Below are positions 34,912-42,560 of a DNA stretch of 64,000 nt, in pieces. The stretch is from CAG-177 sp964587915. GTDB taxonomy: Bacteria > Bacillota > Clostridia > Oscillospirales > Acutalibacteraceae. How positions within the stretch are numbered: the stretch's first letter is position 1; every line of letters starts with the position of its first letter. Location of the stretch: contig CAZPMK010000001.1 in assembly GCA_964587915.1 (NCBI GenBank), positions 88,364 to 152,363 of the forward strand. The letters are read 5' to 3'. Below the pieces are notes generated by a model that did no database searches, was not told where the DNA came from, and saw nothing but the letters and a program-made list of their open reading frames with translations. Made by a program: the position numbers and the translations under genes.

Positions 34912-35805
34912 TTATTTGCCTATCGCCGCAGAATATTCGGCAATTTTTTCATCCTTTACAACGCCTTTAAGCAGGTTGAAAGCAAGAATTTCATTCGACT
35001 TCATATGGTCGCGGGTCATAAAATCGCCCGCAACAATGTTGACCTTTTCAAGCATTTTCGGGTCTGCCGCAATTTCAGCCATCATGCCGGGGAAAAGCGG
35101 TCTGCCCATTTCATCGAGCTTCTTCGGGGTCTTGATTCCTATCTCCGTGCCGAAATTCGGGGTCTGCTGAGACTGGAACCAGAAGAAACCGTCGGATTCA
35201 AGGTCTCTGAGATATTTAAGATTTTCTTTTACGAATGCTTCGGGCTTCAAGCCGAAAACCTTGGGATCCCACGGCTCGAGAAGCTGACAGTCACAGCTGT
35301 ACTTGTATTCTTTCTTCGCATTAAGAATTATATACTTCTTGCCCGAGCGTCTGATATCACCGAGGGTGACATTTTTGATATCGTCGAAATCGGTGAAAGC
35401 ATATTTTTCGGGGCTCAGATACTTCTCAATCAGCTTGTCAACATCCGAGGCGTCGGACTGATACTTAAAGTGGAACGGACCTATGCCCTGAGCGGGATAG
35501 GTGCGGATATCGAGAATGATAAAATCATCGTAATTGTTGACGATCTGAGCAAGCTCGCGGAACGCTTCGTCGGCGGTTATGCCCTTTGAAATTCCGTGGG
35601 CGATAAACAGCTTACCCTTGTTGTTCGCTTTAAGGCGTATGCCGAATTTGCGAACGCCGTAGCAGAACTGCTCAACGAGAGTGCCGTTCTGACAGCAACC
35701 GAGGGGCATCATGCCTCTTGTGCCGGCGTTGTGGGCACCGGGGATTGCGATTTTCGTGATTTTTGCATCGTCCTTAATGCAGGACATCCAATTTTCATAA
35801 AACAT
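34912..35805 (-). CDS. PI-specific phospholipase C-like phosphodiesterase
   Basis: 297 residues of the PLC-like TIM barrel. IAIPGAHNAGT carries the first catalytic His (about residue 24), GVRKFGIRLK takes the place of the usual G(V/I)R.hD(I/L)R element, IAHGI supplies the second His (about 66), and FIILDIRTY resembles the hhhhhh strand with an acidic residue. There is no signal peptide in the chosen frame, unlike secreted bacterial PI-PLCs, so an intracellular substrate is possible. ATG 35805 is preferred (AGGTGG upstream); the longer frame from 35910 runs through the promoter. First gene of the operon. Confidence 0.8.
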   Translation of the reverse strand: MFYENWMSCIKDDAKITKIAIPGAHNAGTRGMMPLGCCQNGTLVEQFCYGVRKFGIRLKANNKGKLFIAHGISKGITADEAFRELAQIVNNYDDFIILDIRTYPAQGIGPFHFKYQSDASDVDKLIEKYLSPEKYAFTDFDDIKNVTLGDIRRSGKKYIILNAKKEYKYSCDCQLLEPWDPKVFGLKPEAFVKENLKYLRDLESDGFFWFQSQQTPNFGTEIGIKTPKKLDEMGRPLFPGMMAEIAADPKMLEKVNIVAGDFMTRDHMKSNEILAFNLLKGVVKDEKIAEYSAAIGK

Positions 35806-35859
35806 AATCACACCACCTGAAAAATATAGAATTGCCGAATCAAATTCGTATTCAATTAA

Positions 35860-35888
35860 ATATAACATAAAAGTCCTTGTTGTGTCAA
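35860..35888 (-). promoter_or_regulatory. Promoter of the PLC/MBL/PfkB operon
   Basis: Minus strand TTGACA, 17-base spacer, TTATAT, 55 bases before ATG 35805. The 302-base gap up to the next gene holds this promoter and the divergent hydrogenase promoter. Confidence 0.7.
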
Positions 35889-36009
35889 CAAAAATGCAAC
35901 GGGAAAGCAAAATACTGCGTCCGATTGAAATATCAGGCGAAAAAAAGAGAAATTTCCTATTAAAATCTTAAAAAAATATATAAAAAAAGTAGCATTTCAC
36001 GATTTGATA

Positions 36010-36018
36010 TGTTATAAT
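36010..36018 (+). promoter_or_regulatory. Extended -10 promoter of the hydrogenase operon
   Basis: TG-n-TATAAT at 36010-36018 with no good -35 hexamer at the usual distance. The leader of about 80 bases shows no riboswitch that I recognise. The weak -35 may mean an activator is needed. Confidence 0.55.
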
Positions 36019-36107
36019 ATCGTAGAATGTGGTATTGTGGTCAATTGTACCGAGTGATATCACACCCATTATTGTTTCCCAAAAAATCATTCAGGAGGAA
36101 TGGCTTA

Positions 36108-36602
36108 ATGCTCAAAAAAATTAGCAATGTACCCTTCAGCGGCACTCCGGAGCAGGAGGCGGCTCTCAAGGCTGTCATAGCCGAGTGTAAGGGCGACAAA
36201 AGTATGCTGATGCACGTCATGCAAAAGGCACAGGAAATTTACGATTATCTGCCCATCGAGGTTCAGAAGATGATTGCCGACGGAATGGATGTTCCGCTTC
36301 AAAAGGTCTACGGCGTTTCAACCTTCTACGCTCAGTTTGCACTTTCACCCAAGGGCAAATACAATGTTTCCGTTTGTCTCGGAACGGCGTGCTACGTTAA
36401 GGGTTCACAGGATTTGCTCGATAAAATCTGCGAGGTTCTCGGCGTTGAGCCGGGTGAATGCACCTCCGACCTTAAATTTTCCGTTGAGGCTTGCCGCTGC
36501 ATAGGTGCTTGCGGTCTTGCTCCTGTTTTCACCGTCAATGATGATGTTTACGGCAGAGTAACGCCCGACGAGGTTAAGGATATACTTGCTAAATACGAAT
36601 AA
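36108..36602 (+). CDS. NuoE-like [2Fe-2S] hydrogenase subunit
   Basis: 164-residue thioredoxin-like ferredoxin of the NuoE/HndA/HydC type. Its cluster ligands are in CLGTACY (about residues 85-91) and CRCIGACG (about 128-135). The N-terminal helical bundle precedes the ferredoxin domain. It passes electrons within the NAD(P)-linked multimeric hydrogenase, next to the NuoF-like subunit. AGGAGGA at 36092-36098 decides ATG 36108. It is the first gene of a ten-gene operon; the long frame from 36027 crosses the leader and is rejected. Confidence 0.93.
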   Translation: MLKKISNVPFSGTPEQEAALKAVIAECKGDKSMLMHVMQKAQEIYDYLPIEVQKMIADGMDVPLQKVYGVSTFYAQFALSPKGKYNVSVCLGTACYVKGSQDLLDKICEVLGVEPGECTSDLKFSVEACRCIGACGLAPVFTVNDDVYGRVTPDEVKDILAKYE

Positions 36603-36633
36603 TAAACCGTGCTGTCGGTGAGGTGTCGTTATT

Positions 36634-36990
36634 ATGACTATCAATGATATTAAAACTCTGCTCGGTGCCGAGGTCCTCTGCGGGGAGGAAAGCCTTGATA
36701 TGGAGGTTCAATCCGCCTGCGGAAGCGACATGATGAGCGATGTTCTCGCATATGTTAAAAATCAAGCGGTGCTTCTTACGGGTCTTGTCAATGCGCAGGT
36801 CATAAGAACTGCGGAAATGATGGATATGATTTGCATAGTTTTTGTCAGGTCAAAACGCCCGTCAAGTGAGATGATAGAGCTTGCCCGTGAGAGCGGAATC
36901 GCCGTGCTTACAACGCCGCTTCGTATGTATGAGGCGTGCGGAAAGCTGTACTTGAACGGACTTAAAGGAAACGGTGAAACAAATGGCTGA
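36634..36990 (+). CDS. DRTGG-domain protein 1
   Basis: 118 residues of the DRTGG fold, a CBS-associated small domain often found in hydrogenase operons. Hydrophobic strands alternate with LLTGLVNAQVIRTAEM and a late IAVLTTPL. It has no enzymatic motif and is presumably a ligand-binding or protein-interaction module. It overlaps the following HATPase gene by 8 bases, and a second DRTGG gene occurs at 38710, so each stands next to a partner in one signalling cassette. Confidence 0.8.
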   Translation: MTINDIKTLLGAEVLCGEESLDMEVQSACGSDMMSDVLAYVKNQAVLLTGLVNAQVIRTAEMMDMICIVFVRSKRPSSEMIELARESGIAVLTTPLRMYEACGKLYLNGLKGNGETNG

Positions 36991-37405
36991 GCCACTGGTA
37001 TTTCGCTATACCGTTGACGGAGATAATTTCACCTCGGCGGGTCAGGCGTCGGTGCAGGTAAAAAAGAACCTGCGTCAGCTTGGCATTGACCCCGAGACGA
37101 TTCGCAGAGTTTCCATCGCCATGTATGAGGGAGAAATAAACATGGTCATTCATGCAGGCGGCGGAGAAGCGGAGGTTATAGTCAGCGACGGCAGCATAAA
37201 AATTATTCTTAAAGATACGGGACCCGGCATTGCGAATATCGAGCAGGCGATGCAGGAGGGCTTTTCAACAGCTCCCGATAACATTCGTTCTCTCGGCTTC
37301 GGTGCGGGCATGGGTCTCCCGAACATGAAAAGATATACCGACACGATGGAGATAGATTCCGTTGTCGGTCAAGGAACAACAATAACCATGGCGGTCGATT
37401 ATTGA
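36983..37405 (+). CDS. Stand-alone HATPase (anti-sigma-factor/RsbW-like)
   Basis: 140 residues of the GHKL ATPase fold: N-box MYEGEINMVIHA (about 50-61), G1 box DTGPGI (about 76-81), and G2-like region LGFGAGMGLPNMKRY (about 106-120). It lacks a histidine or sensor domain, like serine kinases of the RsbW/SpoIIAB group. In this setting it may phosphorylate or bind a partner, perhaps the DRTGG or hydrogenase-like protein. ATG 36983 is chosen; GTG 36974 is an alternative and neither has ideal ribosome-site spacing (AAAGGAA at 36964-36970). Confidence 0.85.
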   Translation: MAEPLVFRYTVDGDNFTSAGQASVQVKKNLRQLGIDPETIRRVSIAMYEGEINMVIHAGGGEAEVIVSDGSIKIILKDTGPGIANIEQAMQEGFSTAPDNIRSLGFGAGMGLPNMKRYTDTMEIDSVVGQGTTITMAVDY

Positions 37406-37424
37406 TTGAGAGGAAGTGTATTTT

Positions 37425-38723
37425 TTGAATACATATATCCATTCCGTATCGCTCGACCCTGATAAATGTACAGGCTGCACCACCTGCATGAAGCATTGTC
37501 CCACCGAGGCAATCAGAGTGCGTAACGGCTGTGCCGAAATAGATTCAGAACGCTGTATAGACTGCGGCGAATGTATCAGAAAATGCACGAACGGTGCGAA
37601 AAAGAGCAGCTTTAATTCACTTGATGAAATAAATAATTTCAAGTATAAAATTGCTCTGCCTGCCCCGTCACTCTTTGCTCAATTCGATAATCTTGAGGAT
37701 ATCGACATTGTGCTTCAAGGCTTGCTCGATATCGGCTTCGATGATGTTTTTGAGGTGTCGAGAGCTGCCGAGGTCGTTTCGGCATACACAAGAGTGTATC
37801 TTGAAACGCACGGCATAAAAAAGCCCGTTATAAGCACGGCTTGTCCGGTAATAACAAGACTCATAGTCCTGCGGTTTCCGTTCCTTAAAGATAATCTCAT
37901 TCCGCTTCTTCCTCCCATGGAGGTTGCGGCATCAATGGCGATAGAGGAAGCCAAGCAAAAGCATCCGCAGCTTAAACGAGAGGATATCGGAATTTGCTTC
38001 ATTTCGCCCTGCCCCGCAAAGGTCAGCTACATTAAAAACGGCTTCGGAAGCTACAAAAGCGAGGTTGACCTTGCCGTTTCAATGAGCGAGGTTTATATGA
38101 AGCTGATAAACGTCATGAAGCATGACGGCGAAAGAACGATAACCACTCAGGCGGGAAAGATAGGCTTGAGCTGGGCAATCTGCGGCGGCGAGGGTTCGGC
38201 ACTGCTCACCGATAAAATAATAGCGGCAGACGGAATCAACAACGTGATTTCGGTGCTCGACCAAATCGAAAACGGAAATATTCCGCCCGTTGATTTTGTT
38301 GAGCTTAACGCCTGCCCCGGCGGCTGTGTCGGCGGTGTGCTTACAATTGAAAATCCTTATGTGGCAAAGAACAGACTCCATACGCTCCGACGGTATATGC
38401 CCGTTTCACTCAACGGAATGGAGCAGGAGGAGGGATACATTCCCGAAAAACGGTTCTTCTCCGATTTCCCGAATTATCATCCTCTCAACCGATTGAGCGA
38501 CAACATCGGTGAATCCATGAGGCTCATGTCCCGTATTCAGGCAGTCAGAAAAGAGCTTCCGGGTATCGACTGCGGTTCATGCGGTGCCCCGAGTTGCCGT
38601 GCCTTTGCCGAGGATATAGTTATGGGCAATGCAGACAGAAACGACTGCATAATTGCCTACAAAGAGCTTATTAAAAAGTATATAAAAAATTATGACGGAG
38701 GTGTGAAGGATGACGGCAAATGA
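37425..38723 (+). CDS. [FeFe] hydrogenase-like putative H2 sensor
   Basis: 432 residues. Two N-terminal [4Fe-4S] motifs (CTGCTTCMKHCP and CIDCGECIRKC) precede an H-cluster-type domain. The three signature loops are divergent: L1 is TACP (Ala where the proton-relay Cys normally lies), L2 PCPAK and L3 ACPGGCVGG. The C-terminal CGSCGAPSCRAFAED with a later Cys is a further [4Fe-4S] domain. This matches sensory (HydS-like) rather than catalytic hydrogenases. TTG 37425 is the preferred start because AGAGGAA lies 9 bases upstream. Its neighbours are HATPase and DRTGG genes; it overlaps the next gene by 14 bases. Confidence 0.82.
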   Translation: MNTYIHSVSLDPDKCTGCTTCMKHCPTEAIRVRNGCAEIDSERCIDCGECIRKCTNGAKKSSFNSLDEINNFKYKIALPAPSLFAQFDNLEDIDIVLQGLLDIGFDDVFEVSRAAEVVSAYTRVYLETHGIKKPVISTACPVITRLIVLRFPFLKDNLIPLLPPMEVAASMAIEEAKQKHPQLKREDIGICFISPCPAKVSYIKNGFGSYKSEVDLAVSMSEVYMKLINVMKHDGERTITTQAGKIGLSWAICGGEGSALLTDKIIAADGINNVISVLDQIENGNIPPVDFVELNACPGGCVGGVLTIENPYVAKNRLHTLRRYMPVSLNGMEQEEGYIPEKRFFSDFPNYHPLNRLSDNIGESMRLMSRIQAVRKELPGIDCGSCGAPSCRAFAEDIVMGNADRNDCIIAYKELIKKYIKNYDGGVKDDGK

Positions 38724-39036
38724 GCTTGCCGCTCTCAGCGGCTTCAATGCGGTGTCATTGCCTGACGGCGAAAGAGAAATCAAGGGTGTTTATATCGGAG
38801 ATTTATTGAGCTGGGTCATGGGCAGAGCCAAGGCAGACGATGCGTGGATAACCATCATGTCCAACATCAACATAGTTGCCGTAGCCTCACTTGCCGATGT
38901 CTCATGTATCATCCTTGCCGAGGGCGTTGAGCTTGAACGTTCCGTTTCACAGACGGCGGCGTTAAAGGGCATCAACGTTATTTCAACAAAGCTCCCCGCA
39001 TACGAAACGGCGATGCTTCTCGGCAAAGCAATCTGA
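38710..39036 (+). CDS. DRTGG-domain protein 2
   Basis: 108 residues, paralogous in fold to the DRTGG protein at 36634 but with a different sequence: GVYIGDLLSWVMGRAKADDAW resembles the DRTGG-type GDLLS turn, and the C-terminal ISTKLPAYETA matches the LTTPLRMYEA of the first. It overlaps the hydrogenase-like gene by 14 bases and ends 1 base before the PHP gene, so it is tightly coupled. No catalytic residues are visible; it is probably a ligand-binding partner. Confidence 0.8.
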   Translation: MTANELAALSGFNAVSLPDGEREIKGVYIGDLLSWVMGRAKADDAWITIMSNINIVAVASLADVSCIILAEGVELERSVSQTAALKGINVISTKLPAYETAMLLGKAI

Positions 39037-39037
39037 C

Positions 39038-39769
39038 ATGAAAAAATTTTACTACGATTTGCATATGCACTCTTGCCTTTCACCCTGCGGCGACAATGAC
39101 ATGACCCCGTGCAACATTGCGGGCATGGGCGTTGTTGCAAGGCTCGATATAATGGCACTGACCGACCACAATTCCTGCAAAAACTGCCCCGCTTTTTTCA
39201 AGGCGGCGGAGCGAAACGGAATAGTACCCGTTGCGGGCATGGAGCTTACAACGGCGGAGGATATTCATCTTGTGTGTCTGTTTGAGGAGCTTGAGCAGGC
39301 GGCTGAATTTGACCGTTATGTAGATTCACGCCGCATCCGCATTAAAAACCGCACCGATATTTTCGGCGAACAGCTCATTATGAACGAGTACGACGAGCTT
39401 ATCGGCAGCGAGGAGGAGCTTTTGCCGAACGCAACTCAAATAAGCGTTGATGAGGCTCCGACTTGCGTTGAAAAATTCGGCGGAATATGCTATCCCGCAC
39501 ACATAGACAGGCAGGCGAACGGAATAATCGCAACTCTCGGAGTTTTTCCCGAGCAGCCGTATTTTCCGTGTGCCGAGCTGCATGATGCCGACAAAGAAAG
39601 CGGATTGCGTAAAAACAATCCCGTGCTGGACGGAAAGCCCGTTGTAGTTTCTTCCGACGCACATTATCTTTGGGATATCAGCGGGAGACTCAATTATTTT
39701 GAGCTTGACTGCGGTTCGGGTGATGCCGAAATAAGAAAAGCACTTTTTGAAAGGCTCAGAGGCTTATGA
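39038..39769 (+). CDS. PHP-domain metal-dependent phosphoesterase
   Basis: 243 residues of the PHP (polymerase and histidinol phosphatase) fold. Metal ligands appear in DLHMHSCLSPCG, ALTDHNSC, a Glu in GMELTT, a PAHIDR His and the late SSDAHYLWD. It is probably a phosphatase on a small phosphorylated molecule. Between the second DRTGG gene and the second HATPase gene (4-base overlap) it belongs to the cassette inside the hydrogenase operon; its substrate there is unknown. Confidence 0.88.
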   Translation: MKKFYYDLHMHSCLSPCGDNDMTPCNIAGMGVVARLDIMALTDHNSCKNCPAFFKAAERNGIVPVAGMELTTAEDIHLVCLFEELEQAAEFDRYVDSRRIRIKNRTDIFGEQLIMNEYDELIGSEEELLPNATQISVDEAPTCVEKFGGICYPAHIDRQANGIIATLGVFPEQPYFPCAELHDADKESGLRKNNPVLDGKPVVVSSDAHYLWDISGRLNYFELDCGSGDAEIRKALFERLRGL

Positions 39770-40317
39770 AAGAATTATCCCTGAATATTCTTGATATCGC
39801 TCAAAATTCCGTTAAGGCGAAAGCAAAAAACATTTCAATCACGCTCAGTGAAACGGCGGAAACGCTTACGATTGAAATAACCGATGACGGTTGCGGAATG
39901 AGTCCCGAGGCGGTAAAGGGTGTTATTGACCCGTTTTTTACCACAAGAACCACTCGCAATGTGGGTCTCGGCGTTCCGCTTTTGAAGCTCGCGGCAGAGC
40001 AGACGGGCGGAGGAATAGAGATATCCTCCGTGAGCGAAAAGGAAAATTCACAAAAGCACGGAACGAGCGTCAAAGCAATGTTCCGTAAAAACAATATAGA
40101 CTTTACCCCGCTGGGCGATATAGTGTCAACGGTGACTGCGTTGATACAGGGCTCGCCCGATATCGAGTGGCATTTCGTTCACAAAATGCCGACGGGTACC
40201 GTTGAGCTTGACACAAGAGAGCTCAGGCAGGTGCTCGGAGAGGTTCCGCTCGATAATTACGAGGTCATAAAATGGATTGAGGATTATCTCAAAGAGGGGT
40301 ACGCTTCAATCGAGTAA
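39766..40317 (+). CDS. Histidine-kinase-like ATPase without sensor domain
   Basis: 183 residues. The N-terminal LNILDIAQNSVKAKAKNI is the GHKL N-box, with DDGCGM as G1 box and GLGVPLLKLAAEQTGG as G2 region. There is no dimerisation helix with a phospho-His, so this is a bare ATPase or protein kinase domain, different from the RsbW-like one at 36983. A C-terminal region of about 75 residues with the segment DIEWHFVHKMPTGTVELD is unassigned. It overlaps the PHP gene by 4 bases; the gap to the next gene is 35 bases. Confidence 0.85.
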   Translation: MKELSLNILDIAQNSVKAKAKNISITLSETAETLTIEITDDGCGMSPEAVKGVIDPFFTTRTTRNVGLGVPLLKLAAEQTGGGIEISSVSEKENSQKHGTSVKAMFRKNNIDFTPLGDIVSTVTALIQGSPDIEWHFVHKMPTGTVELDTRELRQVLGEVPLDNYEVIKWIEDYLKEGYASIE

Positions 40318-40352
40318 ATATAATGTAATTATTTAAAGAGAGGTTAGATATT

Positions 40353-40724
40353 ATGAAATCATTGGCTGAGCTTGCCGCTATCAGAGAAAAAATGAAGGAC
40401 AAGGTCATTCTCCGTGAGGGCACGGGCGATGTAAGAGTAGTAGTCGGCATGGCTACCTGCGGTATCGCGGCGGGAGCAAGACCCGTACTCAACGCTTTTG
40501 TCGAAAAAGTCAGCGAAGCGGGACTTGCCGAAAAGGTAACCGTTTCACAGACGGGCTGTATAGGCATTTGCCAATACGAGCCTGTTGTAGAGATTTTTGA
40601 AGCAGGCAAAGAGAAGGTCACCTATGTTAAGATGACTCCCGAAAAGGCTGCCGAGGTCGTTGAAAAGCATCTCAAGGGCGGCAACGTCGTAGAAGAATAT
40701 ACCATCAGCAACGCTATCTCATAA
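40353..40724 (+). CDS. HndB-like (2Fe-2S) ferredoxin-fold hydrogenase subunit
   Basis: 123 residues, thioredoxin-like ferredoxin fold. The visible cysteines are in MATCGIAAGAR and QTGCIGICQYEP, three in all. A fourth ligand usual for a [2Fe-2S] cluster is not obvious, so cluster binding is uncertain. It corresponds to the small HndB/HydD-type protein placed before the NuoF-like subunit in multimeric hydrogenase operons. A GAGAGG-type ribosome site precedes the ATG; the next gene follows after 15 bases. Confidence 0.83.
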   Translation: MKSLAELAAIREKMKDKVILREGTGDVRVVVGMATCGIAAGARPVLNAFVEKVSEAGLAEKVTVSQTGCIGICQYEPVVEIFEAGKEKVTYVKMTPEKAAEVVEKHLKGGNVVEEYTISNAIS

Positions 40725-40739
40725 TGGAGGTTAAATAAT

Positions 40740-42542
40740 ATGATTCGTTCCCATGTTTTGATTTGCGGCGGTACCGGCTGTACCTCATCGGGCAGTAAGG
40801 TACTTATGTCAACGTTTGAAGAGGAGCTTAAAAAGCAAGGGCTGGAGGATGAAATTAAAATCGTCCAGACAGGCTGCTTCGGTCTGTGTGCTTTAGGTCC
40901 CGTTGTTATCGTTTATCCCGAGGGCACGTTCTACAGCCATGTTCAAAAGGCTGACGTTGCCGAGATAGTCGAGGAGCATCTTCTCAAAGGCCGTCTTGTT
41001 GACAGACTTGTTTATAAGGATGTCGGCGAGGATGTCAAGGAGGAGGCGGCAAAGCACGTTTCGCTCAACGACACCAACTTCTATAAGACCCAAAAGAGAG
41101 TTGCTCTGCGTAACTGCGGTCTTATCAACCCCGAAAATATTGACGAATACATAGCCATGGACGGTTATGCGGCTCTGGGTAAGGTTCTTACCGAAATGAC
41201 CCCCGAGCAGGTTATTCAGGAAATAAAGGATTCGGGACTCAGAGGCAGAGGCGGCGGAGGATTCCCCACCGGTCTCAAATGGAGCTTTACTGCGGCAAAT
41301 TCCGCAGATCAGAAATATGTTGTTTGTAACGCCGACGAGGGCGACCCGGGTGCTTTCATGGATCGTTCCGTTCTTGAAGGCGACCCCCACTGCATCGTTG
41401 AAGCAATGACCATCTGCGGTTATGCAACGGGTGCAACCGAGGGCTATGTTTACGTTCGTGCGGAGTATCCCATTGCCGTTAAGCGTTTGCAGATAGCAAT
41501 TGACGAGGCAAGAGAATACGGTCTTCTCGGCAAGAACATTTTTGATTCGGGCTTTGATTTTGACCTTCATATCCGTCTTGGTGCGGGTGCGTTCGTATGC
41601 GGTGAAGAAACGGCTCTCATGACCTCCATCGAGGGCAACAGAGGCGAGCCGCGTCCCCGTCCTCCCTATCCTGCGGTTAAGGGTCTTTTCGGCAAGCCGA
41701 CAACCGAAAACAACGTTGAAACCTTTGCGAACATTCCCCAGATCATCCTCAAGGGAGCAAAGTGGTTTGCTTCAATGGGTACCGAGAAATCAAAGGGCAC
41801 AAAGGTATTTGCACTCGGCGGAAAGATAGTCAACACCGGTCTTGTTGAAATTCCCATGGGCACAACGCTCAGAGAGATTATCGAGGATATCGGCGGCGGC
41901 GTTCCCAACGGCAAGAAGTTCAAGGCGGCTCAGACGGGCGGTCCCTCCGGCGGATGCATCCCCGCAAGCCTTATTGATACCGAGATAGATTACGACAACC
42001 TTACCGCAATCGGCTGCATGATGGGCTCGGGCGGACTTATCGTCATGGACGAGGACAACTGCATGGTTGATATCGCAAAATTCTTCCTCAACTTCACCGT
42101 TGATGAATCCTGCGGTAAGTGTGCTCCCTGCCGTATAGGCACGAAGCGTATGATGGAGCTTCTTGAAAAGATTACCGACGGCAGAGGTACTCTTGAGGAT
42201 ATCGACAGACTCGAAGAGCTTGCATATTACATCAAGGAAAATTCACTTTGCGGTCTCGGTCAGACGGCTCCCAACCCCGTTCTTGCAACGCTTAAATTCT
42301 TCCGTGAAGAATATATTGCTCACGTTGTGGATAAGAGATGCCCCGCAGGTGTCTGCAAGAAGCTGCTCAACTTCACGATTGATCCCGAGAAGTGCAAGGG
42401 CTGTACGCTCTGTGCAAGAAAGTGCCCCGTCGGTGCTATCAGCGGTACGGTCAAGAATCCTCATACGATTGATACGACCAAGTGCATCAAGTGCGGTGCT
42501 TGTATGGATAACTGCAAGTTCGGCGCTATCAGCAAAGGTTAA
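40740..42542 (+). CDS. NuoF-like flavoprotein subunit of the hydrogenase
   Basis: 600-residue NAD(P)-binding diaphorase subunit (HydB/HndC type). Order of domains: an N-terminal thioredoxin-like [2Fe-2S] domain (Cys in CGGTGC and TGCFGLC), the FMN/NADH core with RGRGGGGFPTG (about 168-178), NADEGDPGAF and GAFVCGEETAL, an SLBB region, the [4Fe-4S] motif SCGKCAPCR (about 460), and a C-terminal two-[4Fe-4S] ferredoxin (CKGCTLCARKCP and CIKCGACMDNC). With NuoE and HydA it could couple H2 to NAD(P) and ferredoxin, as in bifurcating hydrogenases. Confidence 0.95.
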   Translation: MIRSHVLICGGTGCTSSGSKVLMSTFEEELKKQGLEDEIKIVQTGCFGLCALGPVVIVYPEGTFYSHVQKADVAEIVEEHLLKGRLVDRLVYKDVGEDVKEEAAKHVSLNDTNFYKTQKRVALRNCGLINPENIDEYIAMDGYAALGKVLTEMTPEQVIQEIKDSGLRGRGGGGFPTGLKWSFTAANSADQKYVVCNADEGDPGAFMDRSVLEGDPHCIVEAMTICGYATGATEGYVYVRAEYPIAVKRLQIAIDEAREYGLLGKNIFDSGFDFDLHIRLGAGAFVCGEETALMTSIEGNRGEPRPRPPYPAVKGLFGKPTTENNVETFANIPQIILKGAKWFASMGTEKSKGTKVFALGGKIVNTGLVEIPMGTTLREIIEDIGGGVPNGKKFKAAQTGGPSGGCIPASLIDTEIDYDNLTAIGCMMGSGGLIVMDEDNCMVDIAKFFLNFTVDESCGKCAPCRIGTKRMMELLEKITDGRGTLEDIDRLEELAYYIKENSLCGLGQTAPNPVLATLKFFREEYIAHVVDKRCPAGVCKKLLNFTIDPEKCKGCTLCARKCPVGAISGTVKNPHTIDTTKCIKCGACMDNCKFGAISKG

Positions 42543-42560
42543 TAGAGGAGGCATAAGCTA

